A stretch of DNA of 64,000 nt from Malikia sp. (lineage in GTDB: Bacteria > Pseudomonadota > Gammaproteobacteria > Burkholderiales > Burkholderiaceae_C), in assembly GCF_028687635.1 (NCBI RefSeq), contig NZ_JAQTZS010000011.1, positions 28,002 to 92,001 on the forward strand. Direction: 5' to 3'. The notes under the pieces are model-generated. The model saw nothing but the letters and a program-made list of their open reading frames with translations. It made no database searches and was not told the DNA's origin. The position numbers and the translations under genes were made by a program. Shown piece after piece: positions 37,891 through 47,261 of this stretch (within the stretch, counting starts at the first letter, position 1; each line of letters opens with the position of its first letter).

Positions 37891-38960
37891 GCCGGCTGCG
37901 CCTCGTTGGCGTACTGCTTGGCGACCCAGTCGCGGTAGCTGCCGCTCTGCACATGGGCGACCCAGTCCGGATGGGCCAGATACCATTCGACCGTCTTGCG
38001 GATGCCGGTCTCGAAGGTCTCGGCCGGCTTCCAGCCCAGCTCGCGCTCGATCTTGCGCGCGTCGATCGCGTAGCGGCGGTCATGGCCCGGGCGGTCGGTC
38101 ACATAGGTGATCTGCGTGGCGTAGGAGCTGCCGTCGGCCTTGGGGCGCAGCTCGTCAAGCAGGGCGCAGACCCGCTGCACGATCTCGATGTTCGGCTTCT
38201 CGTTCCAGCCGCCGACGTTGTAGGTCTCGCCCAGCCGGCCGCCTTCGAGCACGCGGCGGATCGCGCTGCAATGGTCCTTGACATAGAGCCAGTCGCGGAT
38301 CTGCATGCCGTCGCCGTACACCGGCAGCGCCTTGCCGGCCAGGGCATTGACGATCATCAGCGGGATCAGCTTCTCGGGGAAATGGAAGGGGCCGTAGTTG
38401 TTGCTGCAGTTGGTGGTCAGCACTGGCAGGCCATAGGTGTGGTGCCAGGCCCGCACCAAGTGGTCGGACGCCGCCTTGGATGCCGAGTACGGGCTGTTGG
38501 GCTCGTAGCGGTTGTCCTCGGCGAAGGGCGGATCTTCCTTGGCCAGGGTGCCATAGACCTCGTCGGTGCTGACATGCAGGAAGCGGAAGGCGGCTTTCTC
38601 GTCGGCCGGCAGCGCCGACCAGTAGGAACGCACCGACTCCAGCAGGCGGAAGGTGCCCAGGATGTTGGTCTGGATGAAGTCCTCGGGGCCATGGATGCTG
38701 CGGTCGACATGGCTCTCGGCCGCGAAGTTCAGCACGGCGCGCGGCTTGTGCTCGGCCAACAGGCGATCGACCAGCTCGCGGTCGCCCAGGTCGCCCTGCA
38801 CGAAGACATGGTTCGGATTGCCCTGCAAGGTGGCGAGGTTTTCGAGGTTGCCCGCGTAGGTCAGCTTGTCGAGGTTGATGACGGGCTCATCCGAGCCTGC
38901 CAGCCAGTCGAGCACGAAATTGCTGCCGATGAAGCCGGCGCCGCCGGTGACGAGAATCAT
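37887..38960 (-). CDS. rfbB: dTDP-glucose 4,6-dehydratase
   Basis: A 357-residue extended SDR with [16 protein letters not shown] at the N-terminus, [29 protein letters not shown] (catalytic Thr-Asp-Glu) and [20 protein letters not shown] (Tyr-x3-Lys). Second step of the pathway and first gene of the rfbBDAC-glycosyltransferase operon. The start is set at 38960 by family alignment. Confidence 0.97.
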   Translation of the reverse strand: MILVTGGAGFIGSNFVLDWLAGSDEPVINLDKLTYAGNLENLATLQGNPNHVFVQGDLGDRELVDRLLAEHKPRAVLNFAAESHVDRSIHGPEDFIQTNILGTFRLLESVRSYWSALPADEKAAFRFLHVSTDEVYGTLAKEDPPFAEDNRYEPNSPYSASKAASDHLVRAWHHTYGLPVLTTNCSNNYGPFHFPEKLIPLMIVNALAGKALPVYGDGMQIRDWLYVKDHCSAIRRVLEGGRLGETYNVGGWNEKPNIEIVQRVCALLDELRPKADGSSYATQITYVTDRPGHDRRYAIDARKIERELGWKPAETFETGIRKTVEWYLAHPDWVAHVQSGSYRDWVAKQYANEAQPA

Positions 38961-39094
38961 GTGGCCATCCTTTTTGATTTGAAATATCCAAGCATTATCC
39001 TTTCGTTTGCAGGGGCGAAAGCGGCAAAACCGTGGCAGGTCCAGACGAACACCGGCTGCATGCTCTAACATCTCCGCATGGCCGGAGCCCACCC

Positions 39095-40303
39095 ATGAAA
39101 CTGATCGATACCGTGACCGCCGACGAAATGGCGCTGCTGCGCCGCGACCTCCACGCCCACCCGGAACTGGCCTTCGCAGAACTGCGCACCGCCGACCTGA
39201 TCGCCGCCAAACTGGCTGAATGGGGCATCGAGGCGCGGCGCGGCCTGGGCCGCACCGGCGTGGTCGGACTGATCCACGGCCGCGACGGCGGCGCCTGCGG
39301 TCGCGCGGTCGGCCTGCGCGCCGACATGGACGCGCTGCCGATGACCGAACTCAATACCTTCGGGCACGCCAGCCGGCACCCGGGCCGCATGCACGGCTGC
39401 GGCCACGACGGCCATGTCGCGATCCTGTTGGCCACCGCGCGCGAGCTGGCCAGGCGGCGCGACTTCGACGGCGCGGTGGTGCTGATCTTCCAGCCGGCCG
39501 AGGAAGGTGGCGGCGGCGCGCGCGAGATGATCGCCGACGGCCTGTTCGAGCGCTGGCCCGTCGAGGCGGTATTCGGCCTGCACAACTGGCCCGGACTGCC
39601 GGCTGGCAGCATCGCCGTCAGCCCCGGCCCCGTGATGGCGTCGAGCAACGAGTTCCTGATCACGATCCGAGGCAAGGGCGGCCACGCGGCCATGCCCGAC
39701 CGCACGCTGGATCCGATCCCGGTCGCCTGCCAGCTGGTGCAGGCCTTCCAGACCATCGTCTCGCGCAACGTCAAGCCGATCGACACCGCCGTGATCTCGG
39801 TCACCATGATCCACACCGGCGAAGCCACCAACGTGGTGCCGGACGCCTGCGAGATCCAGGGCACGGTGCGCACCTTCAGCACCGACGTGCTCGATCTGGT
39901 CGAGCGGCGCATGCGCGAGCTGTCCGTCCACACCTGCGCCGCCTTTGGCGCCGACTGCGAATTCGAGTTCCAGCGCAACTACCCGCCGACCGTCAACAGC
40001 GCGGTCGAGGCGGATTTCGCGCGCGAGGTCGCGCTCGACGTGGTCGGCCCCGCGCTCACGCTGGCGCAGGAGCCCACCATGGGCGCCGAGGACTTCGCCT
40101 ACATGCTGCAGGCCAGGCCGGGCGCCTACCTGTTCCTGGGCAATGGCGACGGCGCGCACCGCGCGGCCTACGGTGGCGGCCACGACGCCGGGCCGTGCAT
40201 GCTGCACAACCCGCATTACGACTTCAACGACGCATTGATCCCGGTCGGCGCGAGCTACTGGGTCGAGCTGGTCACGCGCTGGCTGGCGCGCCCGGCGGCC
40301 TGA
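39095..40303 (+). CDS. M20 family amidohydrolase (hippurate/N-acyl-amino-acid hydrolase type)
   Basis: A 402-residue metallo-amidohydrolase. The start [12 protein letters not shown] at 39095 follows a GGAG site. Motifs: [38 protein letters not shown] (metal ligands), [14 protein letters not shown] (Glu base) and the dimerisation-domain start [16 protein letters not shown]. Relatives cleave hippurate, N-acetyl amino acids or IAA conjugates; the substrate here is not determined. It is divergent from rfbB and ends two bases from the coaX stop. Confidence 0.9.
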   Translation: MKLIDTVTADEMALLRRDLHAHPELAFAELRTADLIAAKLAEWGIEARRGLGRTGVVGLIHGRDGGACGRAVGLRADMDALPMTELNTFGHASRHPGRMHGCGHDGHVAILLATARELARRRDFDGAVVLIFQPAEEGGGGAREMIADGLFERWPVEAVFGLHNWPGLPAGSIAVSPGPVMASSNEFLITIRGKGGHAAMPDRTLDPIPVACQLVQAFQTIVSRNVKPIDTAVISVTMIHTGEATNVVPDACEIQGTVRTFSTDVLDLVERRMRELSVHTCAAFGADCEFEFQRNYPPTVNSAVEADFAREVALDVVGPALTLAQEPTMGAEDFAYMLQARPGAYLFLGNGDGAHRAAYGGGHDAGPCMLHNPHYDFNDALIPVGASYWVELVTRWLARPAA

Positions 40304-40305
40304 AT

Positions 40306-41076
40306 TCAGGCGCCGCCGAAGCGGTGGTGCGCGATCGCCAGCAGGCCGTCGAAGATCAGGCTCTCGACCAGCTCGAACTCGACCGTCATGCTGGGCGCCA
40401 TCTTCCAGCCGGCACCACCTGTCATGATGCAGGCCGGCTCCTGGCCACAATGGCGGCGCAGGTTGTCGACCATGCGCTGCACCGCGCCGGCGATCGCGAA
40501 GGTGCCGCCGCTGGTCAGCGCATCGCTGGTGTTGGTCGGGAAGTCACGCACCTCGCCGGTCGGCACATGCAGGCCGGCGGTGCCGGATTCGAGCGCGCGC
40601 AGCATGATGCCGTGACCGGGCAGGATGATGCCGCCCAGGAAGCGGCCTTCGGCGTCGATCGCCTCGACCGTGACCGCCGTGCCGACCATCACGAGCACGC
40701 AGGGCCGGCGCTGGCCGCGCGCGAGCAGGCGCTGGCGCGCGCCGATCATCGCGACCCAACGGTCAGAACCGAGCCGGGCCGGATGATCGTAGCCGTTGAC
40801 CAGCCCCGCCTCGGCCGCGCTGGAAACCACCCACTGCGGCGCGACGTCCCACAGCTCAAGCTGCTCGACGACCCGGCGCCTGACCGCCTCGCCGGCGACC
40901 ACGCAGCCCAACACCTGACGGGGCTCGGCCAGGCGGCTCCAGTCGCCCTCGGCCAGGGACTCGATATTTTCGAGGAACTGCACCCCATGCGCCAGCAAAC
41001 GGGCATCCAAGTCAGGCTTGTCGTAAAGCGCCCACTTGAGGCGGGTGTTACCGACATCGATGGCAAGAAAACTCAT
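40306..41076 (-). CDS. coaX: Type III pantothenate kinase
   Basis: A 256-residue ASKHA-fold kinase for the first step of CoA synthesis. Motifs: [13 protein letters not shown] (phosphate 1), [36 protein letters not shown] and TGGAGW (adenosine). In many Betaproteobacteria it is paired with birA, which is absent here. It stands alone between the convergent amidohydrolase gene and the sulfur genes. Confidence 0.94.
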   Translation of the reverse strand: MSFLAIDVGNTRLKWALYDKPDLDARLLAHGVQFLENIESLAEGDWSRLAEPRQVLGCVVAGEAVRRRVVEQLELWDVAPQWVVSSAAEAGLVNGYDHPARLGSDRWVAMIGARQRLLARGQRRPCVLVMVGTAVTVEAIDAEGRFLGGIILPGHGIMLRALESGTAGLHVPTGEVRDFPTNTSDALTSGGTFAIAGAVQRMVDNLRRHCGQEPACIMTGGAGWKMAPSMTVEFELVESLIFDGLLAIAHHRFGGA

Positions 41077-41099
41077 ACCGTGATGATAATCAACTGGAC

Positions 41100-41120
41100 A
41101 CCAGGGTAAACCCTGGTTTT
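41100..41120. terminator. Hairpin between coaX start and the persulfide dioxygenase stop
   Basis: ACCAGGG and CCCTGGT with loop TAAA and TTT on the plus-strand side. The only gene ending here is the minus-strand dioxygenase gene, for which the U-tract is on the wrong side, so it may act in part or be part of the coaX leader. Confidence 0.4.
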
Positions 41121-41136
41121 GTCAAGGTTGGGGCGA

Positions 41137-42255
41137 TTATTGACGCCAAGGCAGGCCATGAAAGCGCCAGCCCCCCTGGTTGCCGCGCTGGGCATTGGCA
41201 TCGGGATCGCCCTCGAAGCCTTCGAGGATGTTGTAGGCCTTGATGCCGAGTTCGGTCGCACGCTTGGCCGCCACGACCGAGCGCACGCCGCTGCGGCACA
41301 GCAGCACGACCTTCTGGCCATCGGCGGCCTGGCGCAGCTGGGCGTCGAAGTCCGGATTCATCGCCATGCCGGGCCACTGCTTCCAGGCCACGGCGACCGC
41401 GCCCGGCACGAAGCCCACCCACTCGCGCTCGGCATCGGTGCGCACGTCGACCAGCACCGCCTCGCCGGCCCGTACCCAGGCCCAGGCCAGTTGCGGCGAG
41501 ACATCGCCCGCGTAAGCAGCGGCCGGACGCGGCTGCAACAGCAGCGCGCCATCGATATCGTGGCGCAGGCCCGAGGTCAGGTTGGCCGGCACGGCCTCGT
41601 CCATGCGGCGCGGCTTGGGCAGGTTCAGCCCGTCCATGATCGCGATGAACTCCTGCTGCGTCTTGCCGGCCAGGCGCGGGTTGCGCGCCCTCTCGTGACC
41701 GATGCTTGAGTGCTTGTGGCCGTGGTAGTCGTGGCCGGGCCAGACCGTGGTGTCGGCCGGTAGCGTGAACAGGCGACCTGTGATGCTGTGCCAGAGCGCC
41801 TCGGCGCTGCCGGACTGGAAGTCGGTGCGACCGCAGCCGTTGATCAGCAGCGTGTCGCCGGTGAAGACATGGCGCAGGCCGCCGCTCTCCCAGTAATAGC
41901 TCATGCTGCCGGCGGTGTGACCGGGCGTGGCGATGGCCTGGAGCGTCTGCGTGCCGAAGGGCAACTCGGCACCATCCTGCAACTGGAGCGCGGCGGTGCT
42001 GATGCCACAGCCGGCCGGCGCCGCGGTGCGCGCGCCAGTGTGCTCGGCCAGCAGCCCCGCGCTGGTGATGTGGTCGGCGTGGGCATGGGTCTCGACCGTC
42101 CACAGCAGCTTGAGGCCGTACTGGCGCAGCGCGGCCAGATCGCGTTCGAGCTGGGTATCGACCGGATCGATGATCAGGGCCTCGCGGCTGGTCTCGTCGA
42201 ACAGCAGGTAGGTGTAGGTGCTGGAATCGGGATCGAAGAGCTGGATCGGGTGCAT
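41137..42255 (-). CDS. Persulfide dioxygenase-rhodanese fusion (MBL-fold plus sulfurtransferase)
   Basis: A 372-residue two-domain protein. The N-terminal metallo-beta-lactamase domain has THAHADH (His57, His59, Asp61, His62), TPGHTAGSMSYY, FTGDTLLINGCGRTDFQ and WPGHDY, the pattern of ETHE1-type persulfide dioxygenases (mononuclear iron). The C-terminal rhodanese domain, about residues 260-372, has the loop LLCRSGVRSVVAA with Cys320. It oxidises glutathione persulfide and moves sulfane sulfur in the cytoplasm. It is divergent from two YeeE/YedE half-genes 137 bases away, a common sulfide-detoxification arrangement (Blh with PmpA/B). Confidence 0.92.
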   Translation of the reverse strand: MHPIQLFDPDSSTYTYLLFDETSREALIIDPVDTQLERDLAALRQYGLKLLWTVETHAHADHITSAGLLAEHTGARTAAPAGCGISTAALQLQDGAELPFGTQTLQAIATPGHTAGSMSYYWESGGLRHVFTGDTLLINGCGRTDFQSGSAEALWHSITGRLFTLPADTTVWPGHDYHGHKHSSIGHERARNPRLAGKTQQEFIAIMDGLNLPKPRRMDEAVPANLTSGLRHDIDGALLLQPRPAAAYAGDVSPQLAWAWVRAGEAVLVDVRTDAEREWVGFVPGAVAVAWKQWPGMAMNPDFDAQLRQAADGQKVVLLCRSGVRSVVAAKRATELGIKAYNILEGFEGDPDANAQRGNQGGWRFHGLPWRQ

Positions 42256-42392
42256 GGCGGATGGATCTCGGATTGGCCTGGGATGAATCCCCGCATCATA
42301 AGTAGCGCGGAAATGTCCGGCGCCCAGGTTGCTGGCTTTGGGCCGAAAATAGCGGGTTTGCCGCCGGTTGGCGGCCTGTTGGAGACCCCCCC

Positions 42393-42800
42393 GTGCACCC
42401 CTACCTTTCGGCCGCCCTGGGCGGCATGTTGATCGGCCTGGCGAGCTGGCTGCTGCTGGCCGGGCTGGGCCGCGTCGCCGGCATCAGCGGCATCACCTGC
42501 TCGGCGCTGCACGAGCGCGGCTGGCACGCCTATTGGCGCTGGGCCTTCCTGCTGGGACTGATCGCGGGCGGCGCGCTGTTCGCGCAATGGCTGCCGGTCC
42601 CCGAGCCGCCGGCACGGGCGCCGCTGCCGATCGTGGGCGCCGGCCTGCTGGTGGGCTTTGGCAGCGTGCGCGGCTCGGGCTGCACCAGCGGACACGGCGT
42701 CTGCGGCCTGGGCCGGCGCTCGCTGCGCTCGCTGGTCGCGGTGCTGACCTTCATGGCCAGCGCCTTCGTCACCGTCTTCCTGACCGGAGGTCTGCAATGA
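42393..42800 (+). CDS. YeeE/YedE family sulfur transporter, first half (PmpA/B-like)
   Basis: A 135-residue membrane protein with about four helices, starting at a GTG behind a GGAG site. Conserved cysteines sit in the pore motifs GISGITCSALHERGWHA and GSVRGSGCTSGHGVCGLGRRS, the second being the family signature (GCTSGHG). Family knowledge: YeeE/YedE proteins import thiosulfate or related sulfur species. It is co-transcribed with the next half-gene (ATGA overlap). The gap to the divergent dioxygenase (42256-42392) holds a small hairpin (GCCGCC-GGTT-GGCGGC, 42360-42375). Confidence 0.88.
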   Translation: MHPYLSAALGGMLIGLASWLLLAGLGRVAGISGITCSALHERGWHAYWRWAFLLGLIAGGALFAQWLPVPEPPARAPLPIVGAGLLVGFGSVRGSGCTSGHGVCGLGRRSLRSLVAVLTFMASAFVTVFLTGGLQ

Positions 42801-43306
42801 GACCCGACAACTTCGCCATGCCCCCGCTGCCCCGGCGCGCTCCGGCGACCCGCCTGATCGGCGGCCTGCTGCTGGCATTGGCAGCCGGCCTGCTGTTCGC
42901 GCTCGGCCTCCTGCTGTCGGGCATGGCGCAGCCGGCCAAGGTGATCGGTTTCCTGAACCTGGCCGGCCTGGCGCGGGGCGAGTTTCCCGGCGCCTGGGAC
43001 CCGAGTCTGGCCTTCGTGATGGGTGGCGCCGTCATGGTCACGCTGCTGGCGTTCTGGCTCACGCCGGCCAACCCAAGCCACCCGCAGCGCAAGCCCTGGT
43101 GCGGTGGCCAGTTCGTGCTGCCGCAGCAGGAGCGCATCGACGCCGCGCTGCTGCAGGGCGCGGTGATCTTCGGCGTCGGCTGGGGCCTGGCGGGCTACTG
43201 CCCGGGTCCGGCGCTGGCCACGCTGCTGATCGGCGGCCAGGACGTCTGGCTGTTCGTGCCGGCGATGCTGGCCGGCATGTGGCTGGCGCGCCGCACGATG
43301 CGCTGA
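42797..43306 (+). CDS. YeeE/YedE family sulfur transporter, second half
   Basis: A 169-residue membrane protein. The start MRPDNFAMPPLP overlaps the previous stop by four bases. It contains GLLLSGMAQPAKVIGFLNL and the pore signature VGWGLAGYCPGPALATLL, with a Cys matching the second-half cysteine of single-chain YeeE proteins. The two halves together make the usual eight-to-nine-helix transporter. Confidence 0.88.
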   Translation: MRPDNFAMPPLPRRAPATRLIGGLLLALAAGLLFALGLLLSGMAQPAKVIGFLNLAGLARGEFPGAWDPSLAFVMGGAVMVTLLAFWLTPANPSHPQRKPWCGGQFVLPQQERIDAALLQGAVIFGVGWGLAGYCPGPALATLLIGGQDVWLFVPAMLAGMWLARRTMR

Positions 43307-43311
43307 ATCCT

Positions 43312-43941
43312 TCAGGGCAAAGGCAGCGGCCAGACCACGCCGTTGTCGTTGAGCAGCGCGTCCAGCGGCAGGTCGTGCGGCTCGGGTTCGAGCTCGGGCA
43401 GGAAACCGTGGGTGTAGCCCAATCCCACGGTGAAGGGCCGCGGCGACAGCGCCGCCAGCGTGCGGTCGTAGAAGCCGCCGCCGTAGCCGAGCCGATAGCC
43501 GCCCAGCCCGTAGCCGACGCAGGGAACAAACAGCAGGGTGGGATGCACCAACTCGGTATCCTTGGGCTTGGGGATGCCGTAGGCGTCCTCCTCCATCTCG
43601 CAACCGGGGTACCAGCGGTGAAAGCTCAGTGTCTTGTCGACCTTGTTGATCACCGGCAAACCGATGCGGCGGCGCTGCGAGGCCCCCGCGGCGTCGGCCT
43701 CCATGCCGGCTTCCTGCCAGCGAAACAGCGCCGGCAGCGGATCGAATTCGCCCTTGATCGGCCAGTAGGCCCCGATCACGGTGTCCGGGCGGTCGACCAG
43801 CCAGACCCGCATGACCCGCTGCAGGGCCTCGTTGCGCGCCAGCCGGTCCTCCAGCTGCAGACGCTCGACCACCAGCCGCTTGCGCCAGGCGGCCTTCTGC
43901 GCGGCCTGACTCGAACGCACGACTCCGTCATTGTTGTCCAT
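43312..43941 (-). CDS. 5-formyltetrahydrofolate cyclo-ligase
   Basis: A 209-residue ATP-dependent enzyme converting 5-formyl-THF to 5,10-methenyl-THF. Start MDNNDGVVRSSQAAQ at 43941 with an AAGG site. Motifs: KAAWRKRLVVER (N-terminal basic), YWPIKGEFDP and the C-terminal VGYGLGGYRLGYGGGFYDRTLA followed by VGLGYTHGFLPELEPEPHDLPLD. Its start is only nine bases from the divergent slt start. Confidence 0.92.
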   Translation of the reverse strand: MDNNDGVVRSSQAAQKAAWRKRLVVERLQLEDRLARNEALQRVMRVWLVDRPDTVIGAYWPIKGEFDPLPALFRWQEAGMEADAAGASQRRRIGLPVINKVDKTLSFHRWYPGCEMEEDAYGIPKPKDTELVHPTLLFVPCVGYGLGGYRLGYGGGFYDRTLAALSPRPFTVGLGYTHGFLPELEPEPHDLPLDALLNDNGVVWPLPLP

Positions 43942-43950
43942 AATTGCCTT

Positions 43951-45945
43951 ATGAAGAGAAATGTGACCCTGCAAAGAGGATTGTGGTCGATTTTGGCCAC
44001 GCTTTCGCTGCCAGCCGCGCTGGCGCTGGCACCATCGGCTGTCGCGGCGCAATCCAGCGCCGAACGGACGCTACAGGACATGCGCGAGGCGTTCCGCAAG
44101 AACGACCAGCGGACCCTGCGCGACGGCCTGCCACGCCTGCAGGGCCATCTGCTGGAGCCGCTGGCGGCGTACTGGGAGCTGCGCGCGCGGCTCGACGGCG
44201 CGAGCAGCGACGAGATCCGCGCCTTCCTGCGCCGCTATGCCGGCAGCTACTACGAGGACCGACTGCGCAACGACTGGCTGCTGCAGCTGGGTCGGCGCGG
44301 TGACTGGAACAATTTCCGGGTCGAGCATGCGCAATACCGCATGAACGACGACCGCGAGGTCCAGTGCTACGCGCTGCTGGCCGATCACCTGGAGCGGCGC
44401 GCGCCGGTGGCCGAGACCGTGCGCCAGCTCTGGCTGGGACAGAAGGAGGCCGACCTGGGCTGCGCCAGCGCCGCGCGCGCACTGCTGCAGCAGGAAGAAC
44501 TGGGCGTCGAGACCGCCTGGCAGCGCGCCCGCCTCGCGATGGAGAACGGCCGCCTGCGCGCCGCCACCCAGGCCGTGGCGATGCTGGACGACACCTGGGC
44601 TGCGACCGCCGAGGAAATCTACGTCAATCCGGATCGCTACCTGGACGAGAAGCTGACCGCGCTGCGCCCGCGCACCAAGGAGCTCGTGACACTGGCGCTG
44701 GTGCGGCTGGCGGCCAAGAATTTCGATGCAGCCGCCGAAGAGGCCGGCAAGCTGCGCTGGCGCACCCAGTTGACTGCCGAGGAGCGCAGCTGGGTCTGGG
44801 GCGCGATCGGCCGCCAGGCGGCACAGAAGCTGTCGCCGCGCGCGCGTGAGTACTTCGACCGCGCGCAGGACAAATACCTGCACGACGACATGCTGGCCTG
44901 GAAGACGCGCGCCGCGTTGCGCTCGGCCGACTGGAAGGCGGTGCAGGAGGCGATCACGCACATGAGCGAAGCGCAGCGGCGCGACCCGACCTGGACCTAC
45001 TGGCAGGCGCGCGCGCTGCTCGCGCAGCAAGGCCCCAGCCAAGAAGCGCAGGCACGCGCGCTGCTGCAACGCATCGCGGGCAGCAGCGGCTTCTACGAGC
45101 AGCTCGCGCAGGAGGTGCTGGGTCAGGCGACCGTTGCGGCGCCGGCGCCGGCCCCGCTGAGCCCGGCCGAGAAGACCGCCGCGCGCCAGAACCCGGGCCT
45201 GCAGCGCGCGCTGTGGGCGATCGCCAACGGCCTGCGCAGCGAAGGCGTGCGCGAGTGGAACTACAGCACCAACCTGCACCAGCGCGGCGGCATGGGCGAC
45301 CGCGAACTGCTCGCGGCGGCCGAGCTGGCCTGCCAGCAGCAGGTCTGGGACCGCTGCATCAACACCAGCGAGCGTACCAAGGCCGAGATCGACTACTCGC
45401 AGCGCTTCCCGACCCCGCACCGCGAACAGGTGATCAAGCGTGCGCGCGAGGTCGGGCTCGACCCGGCCTATGTCTACGGCCTGATCCGGCAGGAAAGCCG
45501 CTTCATCACCGACGCCCGCTCGGGCGTGGGCGCATCCGGACTGATGCAGGTCATGCCAGCGACCGCGCAGTGGACCGCCAAGCGCATCGGCCTGAGCGAC
45601 TTCAAGCCGCACCAGATCACCGACCGCGACACCAACATCGCGATCGGCACCGCCTACCTGAAGTTCGCGCTCGACGACTTCGAGGGCTCGATGCCGATGG
45701 CCGCCGCCGCCTACAACGCCGGCCCGGGTCGGCCGCGCGTCTGGCGCAACGGTCCGGTGCTGGAGGCACCGGTCTGGATCGAGAACATCCCCTTCTCCGA
45801 GACGCGCGACTACGTCAAGAAGGTGATCTCGAACACCAACAATTACGCCGCGCTGCTGAGCGGAGAGCCACAGCGCATCGGCAGCCGACTGGCAGCGATC
45901 GGGCCGCGCCTGGGCAGCCAGGCAGCCGGCGCCGACCTGCCCTGA
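43951..45945 (+). CDS. slt: Soluble lytic murein transglycosylase
   Basis: A 664-residue periplasmic enzyme cutting peptidoglycan with 1,6-anhydro ends. A signal peptide (residues 1-33, cut near AVAA) leads an alpha-superhelical U/L domain. The C-terminal catalytic domain has YGLIRQESRFITDARSGVGA (catalytic Glu in QES), GLMQVMPATAQWTAK, FKPHQITDRDTNIAIGTAYL and AAAYNAGPGRPRVWR, the GH23 order. The ATG at 43951 has no obvious ribosome site, and a CATAAT box at 43939-43944 is so close that a leaderless message is possible. Confidence 0.94.
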   Translation: MKRNVTLQRGLWSILATLSLPAALALAPSAVAAQSSAERTLQDMREAFRKNDQRTLRDGLPRLQGHLLEPLAAYWELRARLDGASSDEIRAFLRRYAGSYYEDRLRNDWLLQLGRRGDWNNFRVEHAQYRMNDDREVQCYALLADHLERRAPVAETVRQLWLGQKEADLGCASAARALLQQEELGVETAWQRARLAMENGRLRAATQAVAMLDDTWAATAEEIYVNPDRYLDEKLTALRPRTKELVTLALVRLAAKNFDAAAEEAGKLRWRTQLTAEERSWVWGAIGRQAAQKLSPRAREYFDRAQDKYLHDDMLAWKTRAALRSADWKAVQEAITHMSEAQRRDPTWTYWQARALLAQQGPSQEAQARALLQRIAGSSGFYEQLAQEVLGQATVAAPAPAPLSPAEKTAARQNPGLQRALWAIANGLRSEGVREWNYSTNLHQRGGMGDRELLAAAELACQQQVWDRCINTSERTKAEIDYSQRFPTPHREQVIKRAREVGLDPAYVYGLIRQESRFITDARSGVGASGLMQVMPATAQWTAKRIGLSDFKPHQITDRDTNIAIGTAYLKFALDDFEGSMPMAAAAYNAGPGRPRVWRNGPVLEAPVWIENIPFSETRDYVKKVISNTNNYAALLSGEPQRIGSRLAAIGPRLGSQAAGADLP

Positions 45946-45967
45946 ACCGAACAAGAGGGAGAAGAAG

Positions 45968-46912
45968 ATGAAGAATATCCTGCTACTGGGTGGCACCGGT
46001 TTCGTTGGCAGCCATGTCTGCGAGCATCTGACCCGCGCCGGCATGCGCGTGACGGTGCCGACGCGACGCCTGATCAAGGCCAGGGACGTGCAGACCCTGC
46101 CCGGCGTGACCGCGATCGAGGCCAATGTGCATGACGAAGCCGCGCTGGCGCGGTTGCTGCCAGACCACGACGCGGTCGTCAACCTGATCGGCGTGCTGCA
46201 TGGCAACGAGCAGCGCTTCCAGCATGCGCATGTGGAGCTGCCGCGCAAGCTCGCGCGGGCGATGAACGCCGCCGGCCTGCGTCGGCTGGTGCATGTGAGC
46301 GCGCTCGGCGCCAGCGCCACAGGCCCGTCGAACTACCAGCGCAGCAAGGCGGCTGGCGAAACGGCGCTGCGCGAGGCCGGGCTCGACCTGACCTTGCTGC
46401 GCCCGAGCGTGATCTTCGGCGCCGGCGACAGCTTCCTGACGCTGTTTGCCCGCTTGCAGGCCATGGTGCCCGTGATGCTGCTGCCCGGTGCTGAGGCAAG
46501 GCTGCAACCGGTCTGGGTCGGCGATGTCGCCGAGGCCATCACCCGCTGCCTGCGGGACCCGGCCACCGTGGGCCAGACCTATGAGCTGGCCGGGCTGCGC
46601 GCCTATACGCTGCGCGAACTGGTCCGGATCGCGGGCCGCCTGTCCGGCCATCCGCGCCCGGTGATCGGCATGCCACGCGCCTTCGGCTACCTGCAGGCCT
46701 TGGCGCTGCAATGCCTGCCGGGCGAGCCGCTCATGAGCACCGACAATTTCGCCTCGCTCAAGGTCGACAACGTCGCCAGCGGCAAGCTGCCCGGCCTGGC
46801 CGCGCTCGGCATCGCCGCCGCCGCGCTGGAGCCCACCGTGGCCACCTACCTCGACCAGCAGGGTCGGGCCGACCCGCTGCTGGCCATGCGCAGCCGCTAC
46901 ACCCGGGGCTGA
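45968..46912 (+). CDS. NAD(P)-binding protein, complex I NDUFA9-like atypical SDR
   Basis: A 314-residue atypical short-chain dehydrogenase. Rossmann motif NILLLGGTGFVGSHVCEHL, then VVNLIGVLHG, VHVSALGASATGPSNYQRSKAAGE (Lys, with Tyr present) and LRPSVIFGAGDSF. Bacterial NDUFA9-like proteins are often found next to slt or cca in this order; the substrate is unknown. A GAGGGAGAAG site precedes the ATG. It is probably co-transcribed with slt (22-base gap). Confidence 0.85.
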   Translation: MKNILLLGGTGFVGSHVCEHLTRAGMRVTVPTRRLIKARDVQTLPGVTAIEANVHDEAALARLLPDHDAVVNLIGVLHGNEQRFQHAHVELPRKLARAMNAAGLRRLVHVSALGASATGPSNYQRSKAAGETALREAGLDLTLLRPSVIFGAGDSFLTLFARLQAMVPVMLLPGAEARLQPVWVGDVAEAITRCLRDPATVGQTYELAGLRAYTLRELVRIAGRLSGHPRPVIGMPRAFGYLQALALQCLPGEPLMSTDNFASLKVDNVASGKLPGLAALGIAAAALEPTVATYLDQQGRADPLLAMRSRYTRG

Positions 46913-46949
46913 GCCCCGGCCGGACCTGTTTTTCAGAAAGTTTTTCCCC

Positions 46950-47261
46950 ATGCCCGCAAGCAAGACCGCCGCCCAGGCCAGCCCCTCCCCAGCGACCGGC
47001 GCCGCCGTGGAGCGCAGCGAGCACCAGCGCGACATCATCAACCGGCTGCGCCGCATCGAGGGCCAGGTGCGCGCCCTGGCCGAGATGGTCGACCGCGGCC
47101 GGCCCTGCGAGGACATCGCGCAACAGATGTCGGCCGCGCGCAAGGCAATGGACAAGGCCTTCTACCGCATGATGGCCTGCTCGATGCTGGAAGCCGTGAC
47201 CCAGGGCGACTCGATCGAGGGCGTCGAGCGCTCGACCCGCATCCTGGAAAAATACGCATGA
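46950..47261 (+). CDS. CsoR/FrmR/CstR-family (DUF156) transcriptional repressor with unusual Cys spacing
   Basis: A 103-residue all-helical repressor: INRLRRIEGQVRALAEMVDRG, then RPCEDIAQQMSAARKAMDKA, the family signature. The sensor residues differ from the described classes. Cys53 is at the usual first position, but the second thiol, Cys77 (MMACSM), is 24 residues later, one short of the CsoR/FrmR His, and the position of the CsoR/CstR second Cys is Ala. There is no ligand His in that helix. It therefore cannot be assigned to copper, nickel, formaldehyde or persulfide sensing from sequence. It overlaps cca by four bases. Confidence 0.82.
   Translation: MPASKTAAQASPSPATGAAVERSEHQRDIINRLRRIEGQVRALAEMVDRGRPCEDIAQQMSAARKAMDKAFYRMMACSMLEAVTQGDSIEGVERSTRILEKYA

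Noticed and set aside
41100..41120. Clean terminator for the persulfide dioxygenase gene
   Set aside because: The T-run is on the plus-strand side while the gene is on the minus strand; kept only as a hairpin of uncertain role.
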